Assembly (NCBI RefSeq): GCF_000013025.1
Contig: NC_008358.1
Coordinates: forward strand, 2,046,001-2,110,000
Reading direction: 5' to 3'
Source: Hyphomonas neptunium ATCC 15444
Lineage (GTDB): Bacteria > Pseudomonadota > Alphaproteobacteria > Caulobacterales > Hyphomonadaceae
Length of the DNA: 64,000 nt
Shown: positions 54,593 through 62,704 of the stretch, in pieces
Layout of the letters: the number at the start of each line of letters is the position of its first letter
Numbering within the stretch: the first letter of the stretch is position 1
The notes under the pieces: model-generated
What the model was told of the DNA's origin: nothing
The model's database searches: none
What the model saw: the letters and a program-made list of their open reading frames with translations, nothing else
Program-made: the position numbers and the translations under genes

Positions 54593-56281
54593 CTAGTCGT
54601 TGAAGACGTAGCGGCCTGGCGCTGCATAGATGGGGGGGAAGGCTTCGTTGCCAAGCACTTTAGGTGCAGCTTTCAGGGCGCCGGAGCGTTCTTTGAGCCA
54701 TTGGCCCCAGAGCGGCCACCAGGAGCCGGCCTGTTCTTCAGCGGCCAGCGCCCATTCATCCGCCGTCGGTTTGATCTCCTTGCCCCGGAAATACTTCGCC
54801 TTCGGATTACCGGGCGGGTTGATCAGGGATTGGAGGTGACCGCTGGAAGAGAGGATGAATTCGACATTCTTCGAGCCGAGCAGAGACGGTGTGCGGTAGC
54901 AGGCTTTCCAGGGGGTGATGTGATCTGTGACGCCAGCAACGACGAAGGCATCTGCGGTGACCTTGCTGAGGTCTGCCATATGGCCGGAGACTTCAACCGT
55001 ACCCGGATTATCGAAAGGTTGGCTGAGGGCAATATCCAGATAATCTGAATGCAGCTGGGCCGGGAGGTTGGTTGTGTCGTTGTTCCAGAACAGAACGTCA
55101 TAGGGCGGAGGATCTTCGCCCATGAGATAGTTGTTGACGACATAGTTCCAAATGAGGTCGTTCGGGCGCATCCAGGCAAACATGCGGGCAAGGTCATCGC
55201 CCTTCAGGATGCCGCGGGATTTGGAATACTTGCGCGCGATTTCGAGGCTGCCATCCGACACGATCTGGCCAATGTCGCTGTCGTCGCGCTGGGGGTTGAG
55301 CACGCAGACCATGAAGGTGAGCGAGTTGATGCGTTTGTCATCGGCGGCGGCAAGAAGGCTCGCGAAGGTGGCCGTGGTGATGCCGCCCGAGCAGGCGCCG
55401 GAGACGTTGATCTTAGGCGACTTCGTGATCTTGCGGATGACTTCGCTGGCCTGGACGAGGCTGTCGATATAGTCGTTCATCCCCCAGTCTTTGTGCTTCT
55501 TGGTGGGGTTGCGCCACGAAATCACAAAGGTCTGCTGTTCCATCGCGAGGAGGAACTGGACCATCGACGTCATCGGCGTGAGGTCCATGGCGTAGAATTT
55601 GTTGATCTGTGGGGGAATTATCAGGATCGGGGTCTTGTGGACCTTCTCGGTGAGCGGGGCATACTGGATCAGCTCCAGCATCTCGTTTTTCCAGACCACC
55701 TGCCCTTTTGAAACGGCGAGATTTTCACCAACCTTGAAGGGACGTTTATCGACCTGGGACGGGAGACCGCCATTCTTGGTGAGGTCGTCGTAGAGGTTTT
55801 TCATGCCCTTGAGCAGGGAGAGGCCGCCCGAATCCACGACGCGCTTGGTGGCGGCCGGATTGCCCACGAGGGAGTTTGTGGGCGCGAGGGCATCGGTGAT
55901 CATGCCCATGACGAATTTGGCGCGCGCCTGTTCCAGCTCGCCCATCTTGATCTCGTTGACCCAGGCGTGGAGGTGTTCCTGGGTGGCCAGATAGGTCTGC
56001 ATGCCGCGCTTGTAGAAGGGATTATGCTCCCAGGCGGGGTCCTTGAAGCGGCGGTCTTTCTTGTCGGCTTCGCGCTTGGACTTGCCCAGCAGGATCTGGG
56101 TGTTTTCGGCCGTGATCTTGCCGGCGGTCCTGGCGGTGGTGACCGGGTTGGTCATCGTGGAGCGCAGCATCAGACCCACGGCGCCGAGCAGTTCCTGGCG
56201 GTTGAAGCCGCCCAGCAGCGGGTTCAGCGCGGCGGTGTTTTCAGCCGCATTGCGGGCAATCTCGTCTTTCGGTGACGTCAT
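54593..56281 (-). CDS. phaC: Poly(3-hydroxyalkanoate) synthase
   Basis: PhaC polymerises 3-hydroxyacyl-CoA on the granule surface. The 562-residue protein has the lipase-like box with nucleophile Cys297 in SGACSGG, the Asp in VAGVTDHITPW and the His in SSSGHLQSLI. The surrounding text (TFVISWRNPTKKHKDWGMNDYI, NPFYKRGMQTYL) resembles class II synthases of Pseudomonas more than class I, so medium-chain-length polymer is possible (inference). It is divergent from phaD and followed by phaZ. Confidence 0.95.
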   Translation of the reverse strand: MTSPKDEIARNAAENTAALNPLLGGFNRQELLGAVGLMLRSTMTNPVTTARTAGKITAENTQILLGKSKREADKKDRRFKDPAWEHNPFYKRGMQTYLATQEHLHAWVNEIKMGELEQARAKFVMGMITDALAPTNSLVGNPAATKRVVDSGGLSLLKGMKNLYDDLTKNGGLPSQVDKRPFKVGENLAVSKGQVVWKNEMLELIQYAPLTEKVHKTPILIIPPQINKFYAMDLTPMTSMVQFLLAMEQQTFVISWRNPTKKHKDWGMNDYIDSLVQASEVIRKITKSPKINVSGACSGGITTATFASLLAAADDKRINSLTFMVCVLNPQRDDSDIGQIVSDGSLEIARKYSKSRGILKGDDLARMFAWMRPNDLIWNYVVNNYLMGEDPPPYDVLFWNNDTTNLPAQLHSDYLDIALSQPFDNPGTVEVSGHMADLSKVTADAFVVAGVTDHITPWKACYRTPSLLGSKNVEFILSSSGHLQSLINPPGNPKAKYFRGKEIKPTADEWALAAEEQAGSWWPLWGQWLKERSGALKAAPKVLGNEAFPPIYAAPGRYVFND

Positions 56282-56375
56282 GGTAGTTCCTCCCCAAAGG
56301 CTTCCGGACGTTCACCGGGTTCCTTACCCAGCCGCCGGTTTTAACCATGATCCCTTTCTTTTCCTGAAAGAGAAC

Positions 56376-56428
56376 ATGACAAAGTTTATGACAAAATTCG
56401 TTCCACAGTCAGTTTTCTCTGTCAAACT
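56376..56428. promoter_or_regulatory. Direct repeats in the phaC-phaD divergent region
   Basis: ATGACAAAGTT (56376-56386) and ATGACAAAATT (56388-56398) are tandem copies one helical turn apart. GTCAAACT at 56421 holds an inverted TGTCA. These are candidate PhaD binding sites controlling both genes. Confidence 0.45.
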
Positions 56429-56440
56429 ACAGTTGTGGCC

Positions 56441-57073
56441 ATGAAAACGCGCGACCGTATCCTTCAGGTGAGCCTGCTTCTCTTCAATGAAGAGGGCGAG
56501 GCGCAGCTTTCGTCTGTGGATGTGGCCAACGCGCTCGAGATCAGTCCGGGTAACCTCTATTATCACTTCAAGGGCAAGGACGCGATTATCCGCGCCCTTT
56601 ACGAGCGGTTTGAAGAGGAGATGCGCGTCATCCTGCGCGGCTCCAGCGGGGGCGTTGCCTCGATTGAGGACAACTGGGTCTACATCTACATCCTGCTGGA
56701 AGAGATATACGACTTCCGCTTCTTCTACCGCGACCTTGCCGGGCTGATTGCTCGTTACCCCGATCTGGCTGGCCGCTTTCGCGCGCTGATCGCCGAAAAA
56801 CGGCAGACTATCTTACGCATCCTGGATGATCTGGCGCGGCTGGACGTGATCGATATAGATCCGCGCCTGATGCCGCCCCTGACCGATCAGATCATCACCA
56901 CACTGACCTTCTGGCTGGCGGGGGACAGTCTGACCCGGGAAAGCCATGATGGCCCTGCCCTGATCCATAAAACCGTATTCCAGGTGATGTGTCTGATCGT
57001 GCCGTATATGGGCAAGGACGGACATGGCGCGCTAAGCGGCATGATCCGCCACTTCAAGGAAACGCAATCTTGA
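56441..57073 (+). CDS. phaD: TetR-family PHA regulator, PhaD-like
   Basis: This 210-residue TetR protein has a DNA-binding domain MKTRDRILQVSLLLFNEEGE and ISPGNLYYHFKGKD that follows Pseudomonas PhaD almost residue for residue, including the MKTRDRIL start, which decides the ATG at 56441 over a GTG two codons earlier. The C-terminal ligand domain (WVYIYILLEEIYDFRFFYRDLAGLI) also has the PhaD pattern. PhaD in Pseudomonas activates pha genes in response to an acyl-derived ligand. It is divergent from phaC. Confidence 0.85.
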   Translation: MKTRDRILQVSLLLFNEEGEAQLSSVDVANALEISPGNLYYHFKGKDAIIRALYERFEEEMRVILRGSSGGVASIEDNWVYIYILLEEIYDFRFFYRDLAGLIARYPDLAGRFRALIAEKRQTILRILDDLARLDVIDIDPRLMPPLTDQIITTLTFWLAGDSLTRESHDGPALIHKTVFQVMCLIVPYMGKDGHGALSGMIRHFKETQS

Positions 57074-57090
57074 AAAGGACGGTTTGAGAA

Positions 57091-57120
57091 GAGCGGGAAG
57101 CCGTTCTGGCTCCCCGCCCC
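57091..57120. terminator. Possible hairpin between convergent phaD and phasin genes
   Basis: The hairpin has arms GCGGG and CCCGC with an inner AGCC/GGCT and a five-base loop. The tails are only weakly T-rich (CTCTTCTC on the minus strand). It could serve both convergent genes. Confidence 0.35.
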
Positions 57121-57135
57121 GTCTCGGAACTGGCT

Positions 57136-57957
57136 TTAGCTCGCGAGTTTCTTCGCTTGCTTGGCCCACTCGTCCCGCAGCACGCGGCCACGGGCGCCGA
57201 TTTCAGCGTCGAGCGCTTCAAGCTCGGCTTTCTTCATGGCGGCGATCTGAGCAAAGCGCGTGATGCCGGCTGCGTGCAGTTTCTTCACCATGGCCGGGCC
57301 AACGCCGTTGATCTGCGAGAGATCGTCAGCGACTTCCGCTTCGATGGGCTCCATCGCGGCCTTGACGGCCTTACTGGCGCGCGTGGCGACGCGCTTGGCG
57401 GTCTTGGCGACATCTGCGCCGGTTTCGGTGGCGACGGATTCGATCTCAGCAGTGAGGCGCGCGATGCGTTCTTTCAGGTGAAGGTCGTTTGCCTTGGTGC
57501 GGGCCTTGGCCGACACGGTGGCGACTTCATCTTCCAGCTTTTCTACGCGGCGGGCGAAGGCTTCACGGGCGGTGCCCATGCCTTTGACGCCGAGCAGGTC
57601 GCGCATGCGGTCCATGCGGGATTCGAACTGGCCCTGGGCTTTCGACTGGAAGTCGCGAGCCGTTTCGACGGCCTTGGACATGCGGCCGCTGGCTTTGGTG
57701 AAGCCTTCGTTGCCGGCGAGGCGGGCGCGAACGTCCTGCTCGATTTCGGCGCCGCGCTTGACGAGGTCTTCAAAGACTTCGGCGGACTGTTTGTTGACGA
57801 CGGTGGCACCGGCCAGCGCGCTGTCATAGGCTTTGCCATAGGCGCCGACACCGGCGAGCCAGATCTTGTAGGCCATCTCGGTGGATTGGGCCTCGATTGC
57901 CTTGCCTGCAGCCTTTGCTTTGGCGCGAGCGGCGGTCTTGGGGGTCTTGGTAGCCAT
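57136..57957 (-). CDS. PHA granule-associated phasin with helix-hairpin-helix C terminus
   Basis: This 273-residue phasin is of the polyhydroxyalkanoate granule family (PhaI/PhaF type). It opens with an Ala/Lys-rich stretch (MATKTPKTAARAKAKAAGKA), then a helical phasin domain (YKIWLAGVGAYGKAYDSALAG, typical) and coiled coil to about 200. The last 60 residues (DDLSQINGVGPAMVKKLHAAGITRFAQIA) form a helix-hairpin-helix-like domain as in DNA or ribosome-binding proteins, where Pseudomonas PhaF has a histone-like tail. The ATG at 57955-57957 follows GGGAGAA. It lies between phaD and a dienelactone hydrolase. Confidence 0.85.
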   Translation of the reverse strand: MATKTPKTAARAKAKAAGKAIEAQSTEMAYKIWLAGVGAYGKAYDSALAGATVVNKQSAEVFEDLVKRGAEIEQDVRARLAGNEGFTKASGRMSKAVETARDFQSKAQGQFESRMDRMRDLLGVKGMGTAREAFARRVEKLEDEVATVSAKARTKANDLHLKERIARLTAEIESVATETGADVAKTAKRVATRASKAVKAAMEPIEAEVADDLSQINGVGPAMVKKLHAAGITRFAQIAAMKKAELEALDAEIGARGRVLRDEWAKQAKKLAS

Positions 57958-58099
57958 GAGTTTCTCCCTGGCGGCTTGGTTCATGGGATGGGATTTAGGG
58001 AAAAAGTCTAGAAAGCGCATACTAATCGCGGCTGCGTGCTTGAATCCCGTCGCGGAAGGCCTCTATCCACTGTGGCAGAGAAACAAAAGGAGACCTCCC

Positions 58100-58801
58100 A
58101 TGAGCGCAGTTGATTATCAGGTGGACGGAAAGACCTATGAGGGCTGGCTGGTCATGCCCGAGGGCAAGACGAATGTTCCGGTCGTGGTGATCGCCCATGC
58201 CTGGGGCGGGCTGACCGACAATGAAAAACAGAAAGCCGGCATCATCGCGAAGGAGTTCGGCTATGCCGCCTTCGCGGTGGACGTTTACGGCAAGGGCAAG
58301 CGCGGCACGAATGTGGAAGAGAACCAGGCGCTGATGAACCCGCTGGTGGGCGACCGGGCCGAGTTGCAGAAGCGCCTTGCGGGCGGGCTGGCCGCAGCCA
58401 AGGCGCAGACAGGCGTAGACCCGTCGAAAGCCGCCGCGATCGGCTTCTGCTTTGGCGGTCTTTGCGTGCTGGACATGGCGCGGGCGAACCAGGACGTGCT
58501 GGGCGTAGCGTCTTTCCACGGACTTTTCCGCCCGGCGGAGAATATTCCGCAGCCGAAGATCAAGGCGAAGGTTCTGATCGAGCATGGCTGGCTGGACCCT
58601 ATGGCGACGCCGGAAGATTTCCTGGCAATCTCCAAGGAGTTTGAAGGCGCAGACTGGCAGGCGCATGTGCACGGCAATGGCTACCACTCGTTCACGACGG
58701 TGGGCGCGAACAATCCGGACATGGGCACGGTTTACAATGCCGACGCTGACCGTCGCAGCTTTGCGTACCTCAAGACGTTCCTGACCGAACTGTTTGGTTA
58801 A
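58100..58801 (+). CDS. Dienelactone hydrolase family protein
   Basis: This 233-residue alpha/beta-hydrolase has a Cys nucleophile in GFCFGGLCVLDMARA, an Asp in WLDPMATPEDF and a His in GNGYHSFT, the triad of the dienelactone hydrolase family. VIAHAWGGLTDNEK near residue 33 is the oxyanion region. The substrate is unknown; family members range from chlorocatechol-pathway lactonases to general carboxylesterases. AGGAG lies eight bases before the ATG at 58100. It is followed by a strong bidirectional terminator and faces phoB. Confidence 0.88.
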   Translation: MSAVDYQVDGKTYEGWLVMPEGKTNVPVVVIAHAWGGLTDNEKQKAGIIAKEFGYAAFAVDVYGKGKRGTNVEENQALMNPLVGDRAELQKRLAGGLAAAKAQTGVDPSKAAAIGFCFGGLCVLDMARANQDVLGVASFHGLFRPAENIPQPKIKAKVLIEHGWLDPMATPEDFLAISKEFEGADWQAHVHGNGYHSFTTVGANNPDMGTVYNADADRRSFAYLKTFLTELFG

Positions 58802-58829
58802 TCTGGAATCGGATTATCTGAATACGGAA

Positions 58830-58866
58830 AAGGCGGAAAACCCATCAGGGTTTTCCGCCTTTTTCT
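58830..58866. terminator. Bidirectional terminator between dienelactone hydrolase and phoB
   Basis: A perfect 14-pair stem (58830-58843 with 58848-58861, loop ATCA) has T tracts on both strands: TTTC on the plus side, TTTTCC on the minus side. It ends both convergent transcripts. Confidence 0.9.
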
Positions 58867-58883
58867 TTGGTTGTTTCTGAGGC

Positions 58884-59570
58884 TCAGTCTGCGCGGAGGG
58901 CGTAGCCGGCGGAGCGGACGGTGCGGATGGGGTCTTCCCCGCCGCTCTGGCGAAGCGCCTTGCGCAGGCGGCCGACATGCACGTCCACCGTACGGGCTTC
59001 AACATAGACATCCGAGCCCCATACTGTGTCGAGGAGCTGTTCGCGCGAGAAGACGCGGCCCGGATGCTGCATGAAATAGTCCAGCAGGCGGAATTCCGTG
59101 GGGCCGAGGTGGATGTCTTCATTGTTGCGGGAGACGCGGTGGGCGACGCGGTCGATCTCGATGTCGCCGACCGTGATGCGGTCTTCCTTGAGGCCGGGAC
59201 GGATGCGGCGCAGGACCGCGCGGACGCGGGCCATCAGCTCGGTGGTCGAGAAAGGCTTGGTGACGTAATCGTCCGCGCCTGTATCAAGTCCGCGGATGCG
59301 GTCGCTCTCTTCACCGCGCGCGGTGAGCATGATGATCGGGAGGTTTGGATTGACACCGGTGGCGCGGACGCGGCGGCAGATTTCGATACCGCTGACCTTG
59401 GGCAGCATCCAGTCCAACAGCAGCAGGTCTGGTATGCGTTCGTCGATCATCATCAGCGCTTCCTCGCCATCAGCAGCGATGGCGACGTCATAGTCTTCCC
59501 GCTTGAGATTGTAGAGCAGCAGCTCGGAGACGGCGCTTTCGTCTTCTGCGACAAGCACGTAGGGTTTCAT
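58884..59570 (-). CDS. phoB: Phosphate regulon response regulator PhoB
   Basis: This 228-residue OmpR-class regulator has a receiver with the acidic pocket VAEDESAV and phosphoacceptor Asp in LLLDWMLPKVSG. Its C-terminal winged helix (GPTEFRLLDYFMQHPGRVFSREQLLDTVWG, RTVDVHVGRLRKAL) binds pho boxes upstream of phosphate-starvation genes. The cognate PhoR is not visible in this window and may lie further right. The ATG at 59570 (MKPYVLVAEDE) is used; an ATG one codon earlier is equal. It is last in the pst-phoU-phoB order. Confidence 0.96.
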   Translation of the reverse strand: MKPYVLVAEDESAVSELLLYNLKREDYDVAIAADGEEALMMIDERIPDLLLLDWMLPKVSGIEICRRVRATGVNPNLPIIMLTARGEESDRIRGLDTGADDYVTKPFSTTELMARVRAVLRRIRPGLKEDRITVGDIEIDRVAHRVSRNNEDIHLGPTEFRLLDYFMQHPGRVFSREQLLDTVWGSDVYVEARTVDVHVGRLRKALRQSGGEDPIRTVRSAGYALRAD

Positions 59571-59601
59571 CATTCGGCTCCGTAAATTGTTCCGATGGAC
59601 G

Positions 59602-60288
59602 TCAGACCTGGTCCAGCTTCGGCCGTTCCATGGTCGACAGGTATTCTCCCACTGCCTGGTAGTAGACGAATTCGGCGATGTTGGTGCAGTGATCGCCAAT
59701 CCGTTCCAGGTTCTTCGCTATAAAGAGCATATGTGCCCCGGCGCTGATGCGGCGGGGGTCTTCGATGAGGTAGGTGACCATTTCGCGGAAGACCGCGTTG
59801 TAATGCTGGTCGATGTCGTCGTCGCTGGACCAGACGTTCTTGGCGAGCGCCGAATTGCTGGAGGCGTAGGCATCGAGCACTTCGTTGAGCTGGCGCGCGA
59901 CGGGCCGCGACATGCGCAGGATGGCGTTGCGCATTTCCGCGCTGACGAAATCATCCAGGCGCAGGGCGCGTTTGGCGATGTTCTTGGAGAGGTCGCCAAT
60001 GCGCTCAAGCTCGTTGGACGTTTTCAGGGCAGAGAGGATCATGCGCAGGTCGTGGCCCATGGGCTGGCGGCGCGCGATGAGGCTGACGATCTGCTTTTCG
60101 ACTTCGGCTTCGATGACATCGACCTGCGGATCGCGGGCGATGACTTCCCTGGCAAGGACGGGATCATTGATGCTGAGCGCCCGGCAGGAGTCCGCGATCA
60201 TCGTTTCCACGATGCCGCCCATGCGCATGATGTCCGAGGAGAGCTTGTCCAGCTCATCCGAATAGGCAGAGACGATATGATCCGACAT
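59602..60288 (-). CDS. phoU: Phosphate signalling protein PhoU
   Basis: PhoU links the PstSCAB transporter to the PhoR/PhoB system and represses it when phosphate is ample. The 228-residue protein has two PhoU repeats, with metal-binding motifs ELERIGDLSKNIAKRA near 85 and NLERIGDHCTNIAEFV near 195. GGGAGAAG precedes the ATG at 60286-60288. It starts 12 bases after pstB. Confidence 0.97.
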   Translation of the reverse strand: MSDHIVSAYSDELDKLSSDIMRMGGIVETMIADSCRALSINDPVLAREVIARDPQVDVIEAEVEKQIVSLIARRQPMGHDLRMILSALKTSNELERIGDLSKNIAKRALRLDDFVSAEMRNAILRMSRPVARQLNEVLDAYASSNSALAKNVWSSDDDIDQHYNAVFREMVTYLIEDPRRISAGAHMLFIAKNLERIGDHCTNIAEFVYYQAVGEYLSTMERPKLDQV

Positions 60289-60299
60289 ATGCTTCTCCC

Positions 60300-61127
60300 T
60301 CAACCGAACCGGCCGGTGATGTAGTCTTCGGTCCGCTTTTCGCGCGGATTGGTAAAGATCTGTTCTGTCTCTCCCATCTCGATGAGATTGCCTAGGTGGA
60401 AGAAGGCGGTGCGCTGGCTGACGCGGGCAGCCTGTTGCATGGAGTGCGTGACGATGACGATGCAGTAGCGCTTGCGCAGCTCGTCGATCAGTTCCTCGAT
60501 GCGGGCCGTTGCCACGGGGTCGAGCGCCGAACAGGGCTCATCCATCAGGATCACTTCGGGGCGCACGGCGATGGCGCGGGCGATGCAGAGACGCTGTTGC
60601 TGGCCGCCCGAGAGGCTGGTGCCGGGGGCCTGGAGGCGATCCTTCACCTCTTCCCAGAGACCGGCGCGGCGGAGCGACTTCTCGACGATGGCGTCAAGGT
60701 CTTCGCGGCTGGAGGCGAGGCCGTGGATGCGCGGGCCATAGGCGATGTTGTCGTAGATGGATTTGGGGAACGGATTTGGCTTCTGGAACACCATGCCGAC
60801 GCGCGAGCGCAGGAGCACAGGATCAATCGAGTGATCGTTGATGTCCTGCCCGTCCATGAGGATCTGGCCTTCAACACGGCAATTCTCGATCGTGTCGTTC
60901 ATGCGGTTAAGGCATCGCAGGAAGGTAGACTTGCCACAGCCTGACGGGCCGATCAGCGCGGTGACCGCGCGGTCCGGGAATGACAGAGAGACATTGTGAA
61001 TTGCCTGATCCGCGCCGTAAAAAACGCGGATGTCGCGGCAATCAATCCGCGGCGCGGCGACTGGCGGGGCCTCGGCGGAGGGCGTCAGCACAGCCCCCTC
61101 GGCCTGCGGTCTGTGATCCGTATCCAT
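60300..61127 (-). CDS. pstB: Phosphate ABC transporter ATPase PstB
   Basis: PstB is the ATPase of the high-affinity phosphate importer, 275 residues. Walker A is [19 protein letters not shown], the Q-loop [19 protein letters not shown], the signature [14 protein letters not shown], Walker [14 protein letters not shown], and the switch His [12 protein letters not shown], all PstB-specific. The ATG at 61125-61127 overlaps the pstA stop as TAATG, with GGAG six bases upstream; an earlier ATG at 61133 is possible. The N terminus has about 25 extra disordered residues. Confidence 0.98.
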   Translation of the reverse strand: MDTDHRPQAEGAVLTPSAEAPPVAAPRIDCRDIRVFYGADQAIHNVSLSFPDRAVTALIGPSGCGKSTFLRCLNRMNDTIENCRVEGQILMDGQDINDHSIDPVLLRSRVGMVFQKPNPFPKSIYDNIAYGPRIHGLASSREDLDAIVEKSLRRAGLWEEVKDRLQAPGTSLSGGQQQRLCIARAIAVRPEVILMDEPCSALDPVATARIEELIDELRKRYCIVIVTHSMQQAARVSQRTAFFHLGNLIEMGETEQIFTNPREKRTEDYITGRFG

Positions 61128-62704
61128 TACCATCTCCGCTCGTATTTACGTCTGAGGAATACCACCAACCCGTTCATCAGCAAAAGCACCGCCAAAAGAA
61201 TGACGATCATCGCGGATGTCATCGGCTCCCAGGCGCGTTCTGCATTGTTTGACCAGGAGAAGATCAGCACCGGCATGACGGTGGACTCATCCGTCGGGCT
61301 GGAAGGCACATCGCCCACGAAAGCGACCATGCCGATCAACAGCAGCGGCGCGGTTTCACCCAGCGCGCGGGCCATGCCGAGGATGGCGCCCGTGAGGATG
61401 CCGGGCGCCGCGAGCGGCACCACATGATGGAAAACGGTCTGCATCTGCGAGGCACCAATGGCCAGCGCGCCCGAGCGCACCGACGGCGGAACCGCCTTGA
61501 GCGCAGCGCGCGCGGCGATGATCACCACGGGGAACGTCATCAGCGCCAGCACAAGGCCGCCAACCAATGGCGCAGACCGGGGCATGCCGAGGAAGTTGAT
61601 ATAGACCGCCGCGCCGAGCAGACCGAACACAATGGAGGGAACCGCGGCGAGATTGTTGATGTTCACCTCGATGAAATCGGTCAGCCGGTTCTTGGGCGCG
61701 AATTCTTCCAGATAGACCGCCGCCAGAATGCCGATCGGAATGGCGACCAGCGCTGTGACGAGCATCGTGAACAGGGAGCCGACCAGGGCGGCGAGGCCGC
61801 CGGCAAGCTCGGGATAGGTGGAGTCCGAATGGGTCAGCAGGCTCCAGCGGGGCACGCGGGAAATCCGGCCCATCTCCTGAAGGGCAAGCGTCCAGGCGAT
61901 CTGCTGGTCGGAGACAACGCGCTGAGCTTCGGGGAGCGCGATGATGCGAGCGGTCGCGGTGGCGCCCTGAAATGCGTCCAGCGTGCCGGTGAGCAGTTCC
62001 AGGCGAGCGGTGCCAGGCTCGATGCCTTGCAGGCGCCCTGTCGCCGCGCCGGCGGTGAGTAGGACCGAGCCATCTTCAAGGTTTACGCCATCTGATTCCA
62101 GCGTGGTCATGGCCGTGCGGATGGGCGTGAAAGCGCCCTGCCCTGTCAGCAGCACGCTGCCATCTTCCTGCGCGGCGACCGATGTGATGCCGCTGACGCG
62201 TACGCGGCGCTCGGCGAAGGCCTGACCTTTCAGGTAAAGGTCGAGATCGTCGTTCAGCGGCGCAGCAAGCTCTATCTCGTTTCCGATCAGCTGGGGCCGG
62301 GCGGCGACTTTCCGGGCGGCGGGAAGCACGGCCAGACGGGTAATGAATTCTGACACTTCCAGGCGCGTGGCGCGGTCGCGGTCCGATTCGGGGAAGGTTG
62401 CGATCAGATTGTCGCGCACCAGTTCCCAGAAGCCATCGACATTGCGGGCAATCTCTTCGGGCGTGTTTTCACCGGGCGGCGCGATGACAGCGGGGTCGAG
62501 CGTGATGTCGTAGCGCGCGACATGGTAGGTTGCCGCCGAAATGGCCTGCGAGCCGATGGACAGCGCCAGCATCACCAGCGCGCCGAGCGCCAGGAAGATC
62601 GCGCCCATGCCATACAGGCGGAAGCGCACATCCGACGCGCGGCGGCGCTTGAGGCGTTTCAGGGCATCGGGCTTTGAAAAGGGCGAGGCGGCCGGATCAG
62701 TCAT
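61127..62704 (-). CDS. pstA: Phosphate ABC transporter permease PstA, extended
   Basis: At 525 residues this permease is nearly twice the length of classical PstA (about 290). One N-terminal membrane helix ([18 protein letters not shown]) is followed by a periplasmic domain of some 200 residues with beta-rich repeats. The BPD transmembrane core starts near 300 ([56 protein letters not shown]-type EAA region [43 protein letters not shown]). The extra domain is the DUF3333-type extension known in alphaproteobacterial Pst permeases. It overlaps pstC by eight bases. Confidence 0.95.
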   Translation of the reverse strand: MTDPAASPFSKPDALKRLKRRRASDVRFRLYGMGAIFLALGALVMLALSIGSQAISAATYHVARYDITLDPAVIAPPGENTPEEIARNVDGFWELVRDNLIATFPESDRDRATRLEVSEFITRLAVLPAARKVAARPQLIGNEIELAAPLNDDLDLYLKGQAFAERRVRVSGITSVAAQEDGSVLLTGQGAFTPIRTAMTTLESDGVNLEDGSVLLTAGAATGRLQGIEPGTARLELLTGTLDAFQGATATARIIALPEAQRVVSDQQIAWTLALQEMGRISRVPRWSLLTHSDSTYPELAGGLAALVGSLFTMLVTALVAIPIGILAAVYLEEFAPKNRLTDFIEVNINNLAAVPSIVFGLLGAAVYINFLGMPRSAPLVGGLVLALMTFPVVIIAARAALKAVPPSVRSGALAIGASQMQTVFHHVVPLAAPGILTGAILGMARALGETAPLLLIGMVAFVGDVPSSPTDESTVMPVLIFSWSNNAERAWEPMTSAMIVILLAVLLLMNGLVVFLRRKYERRW

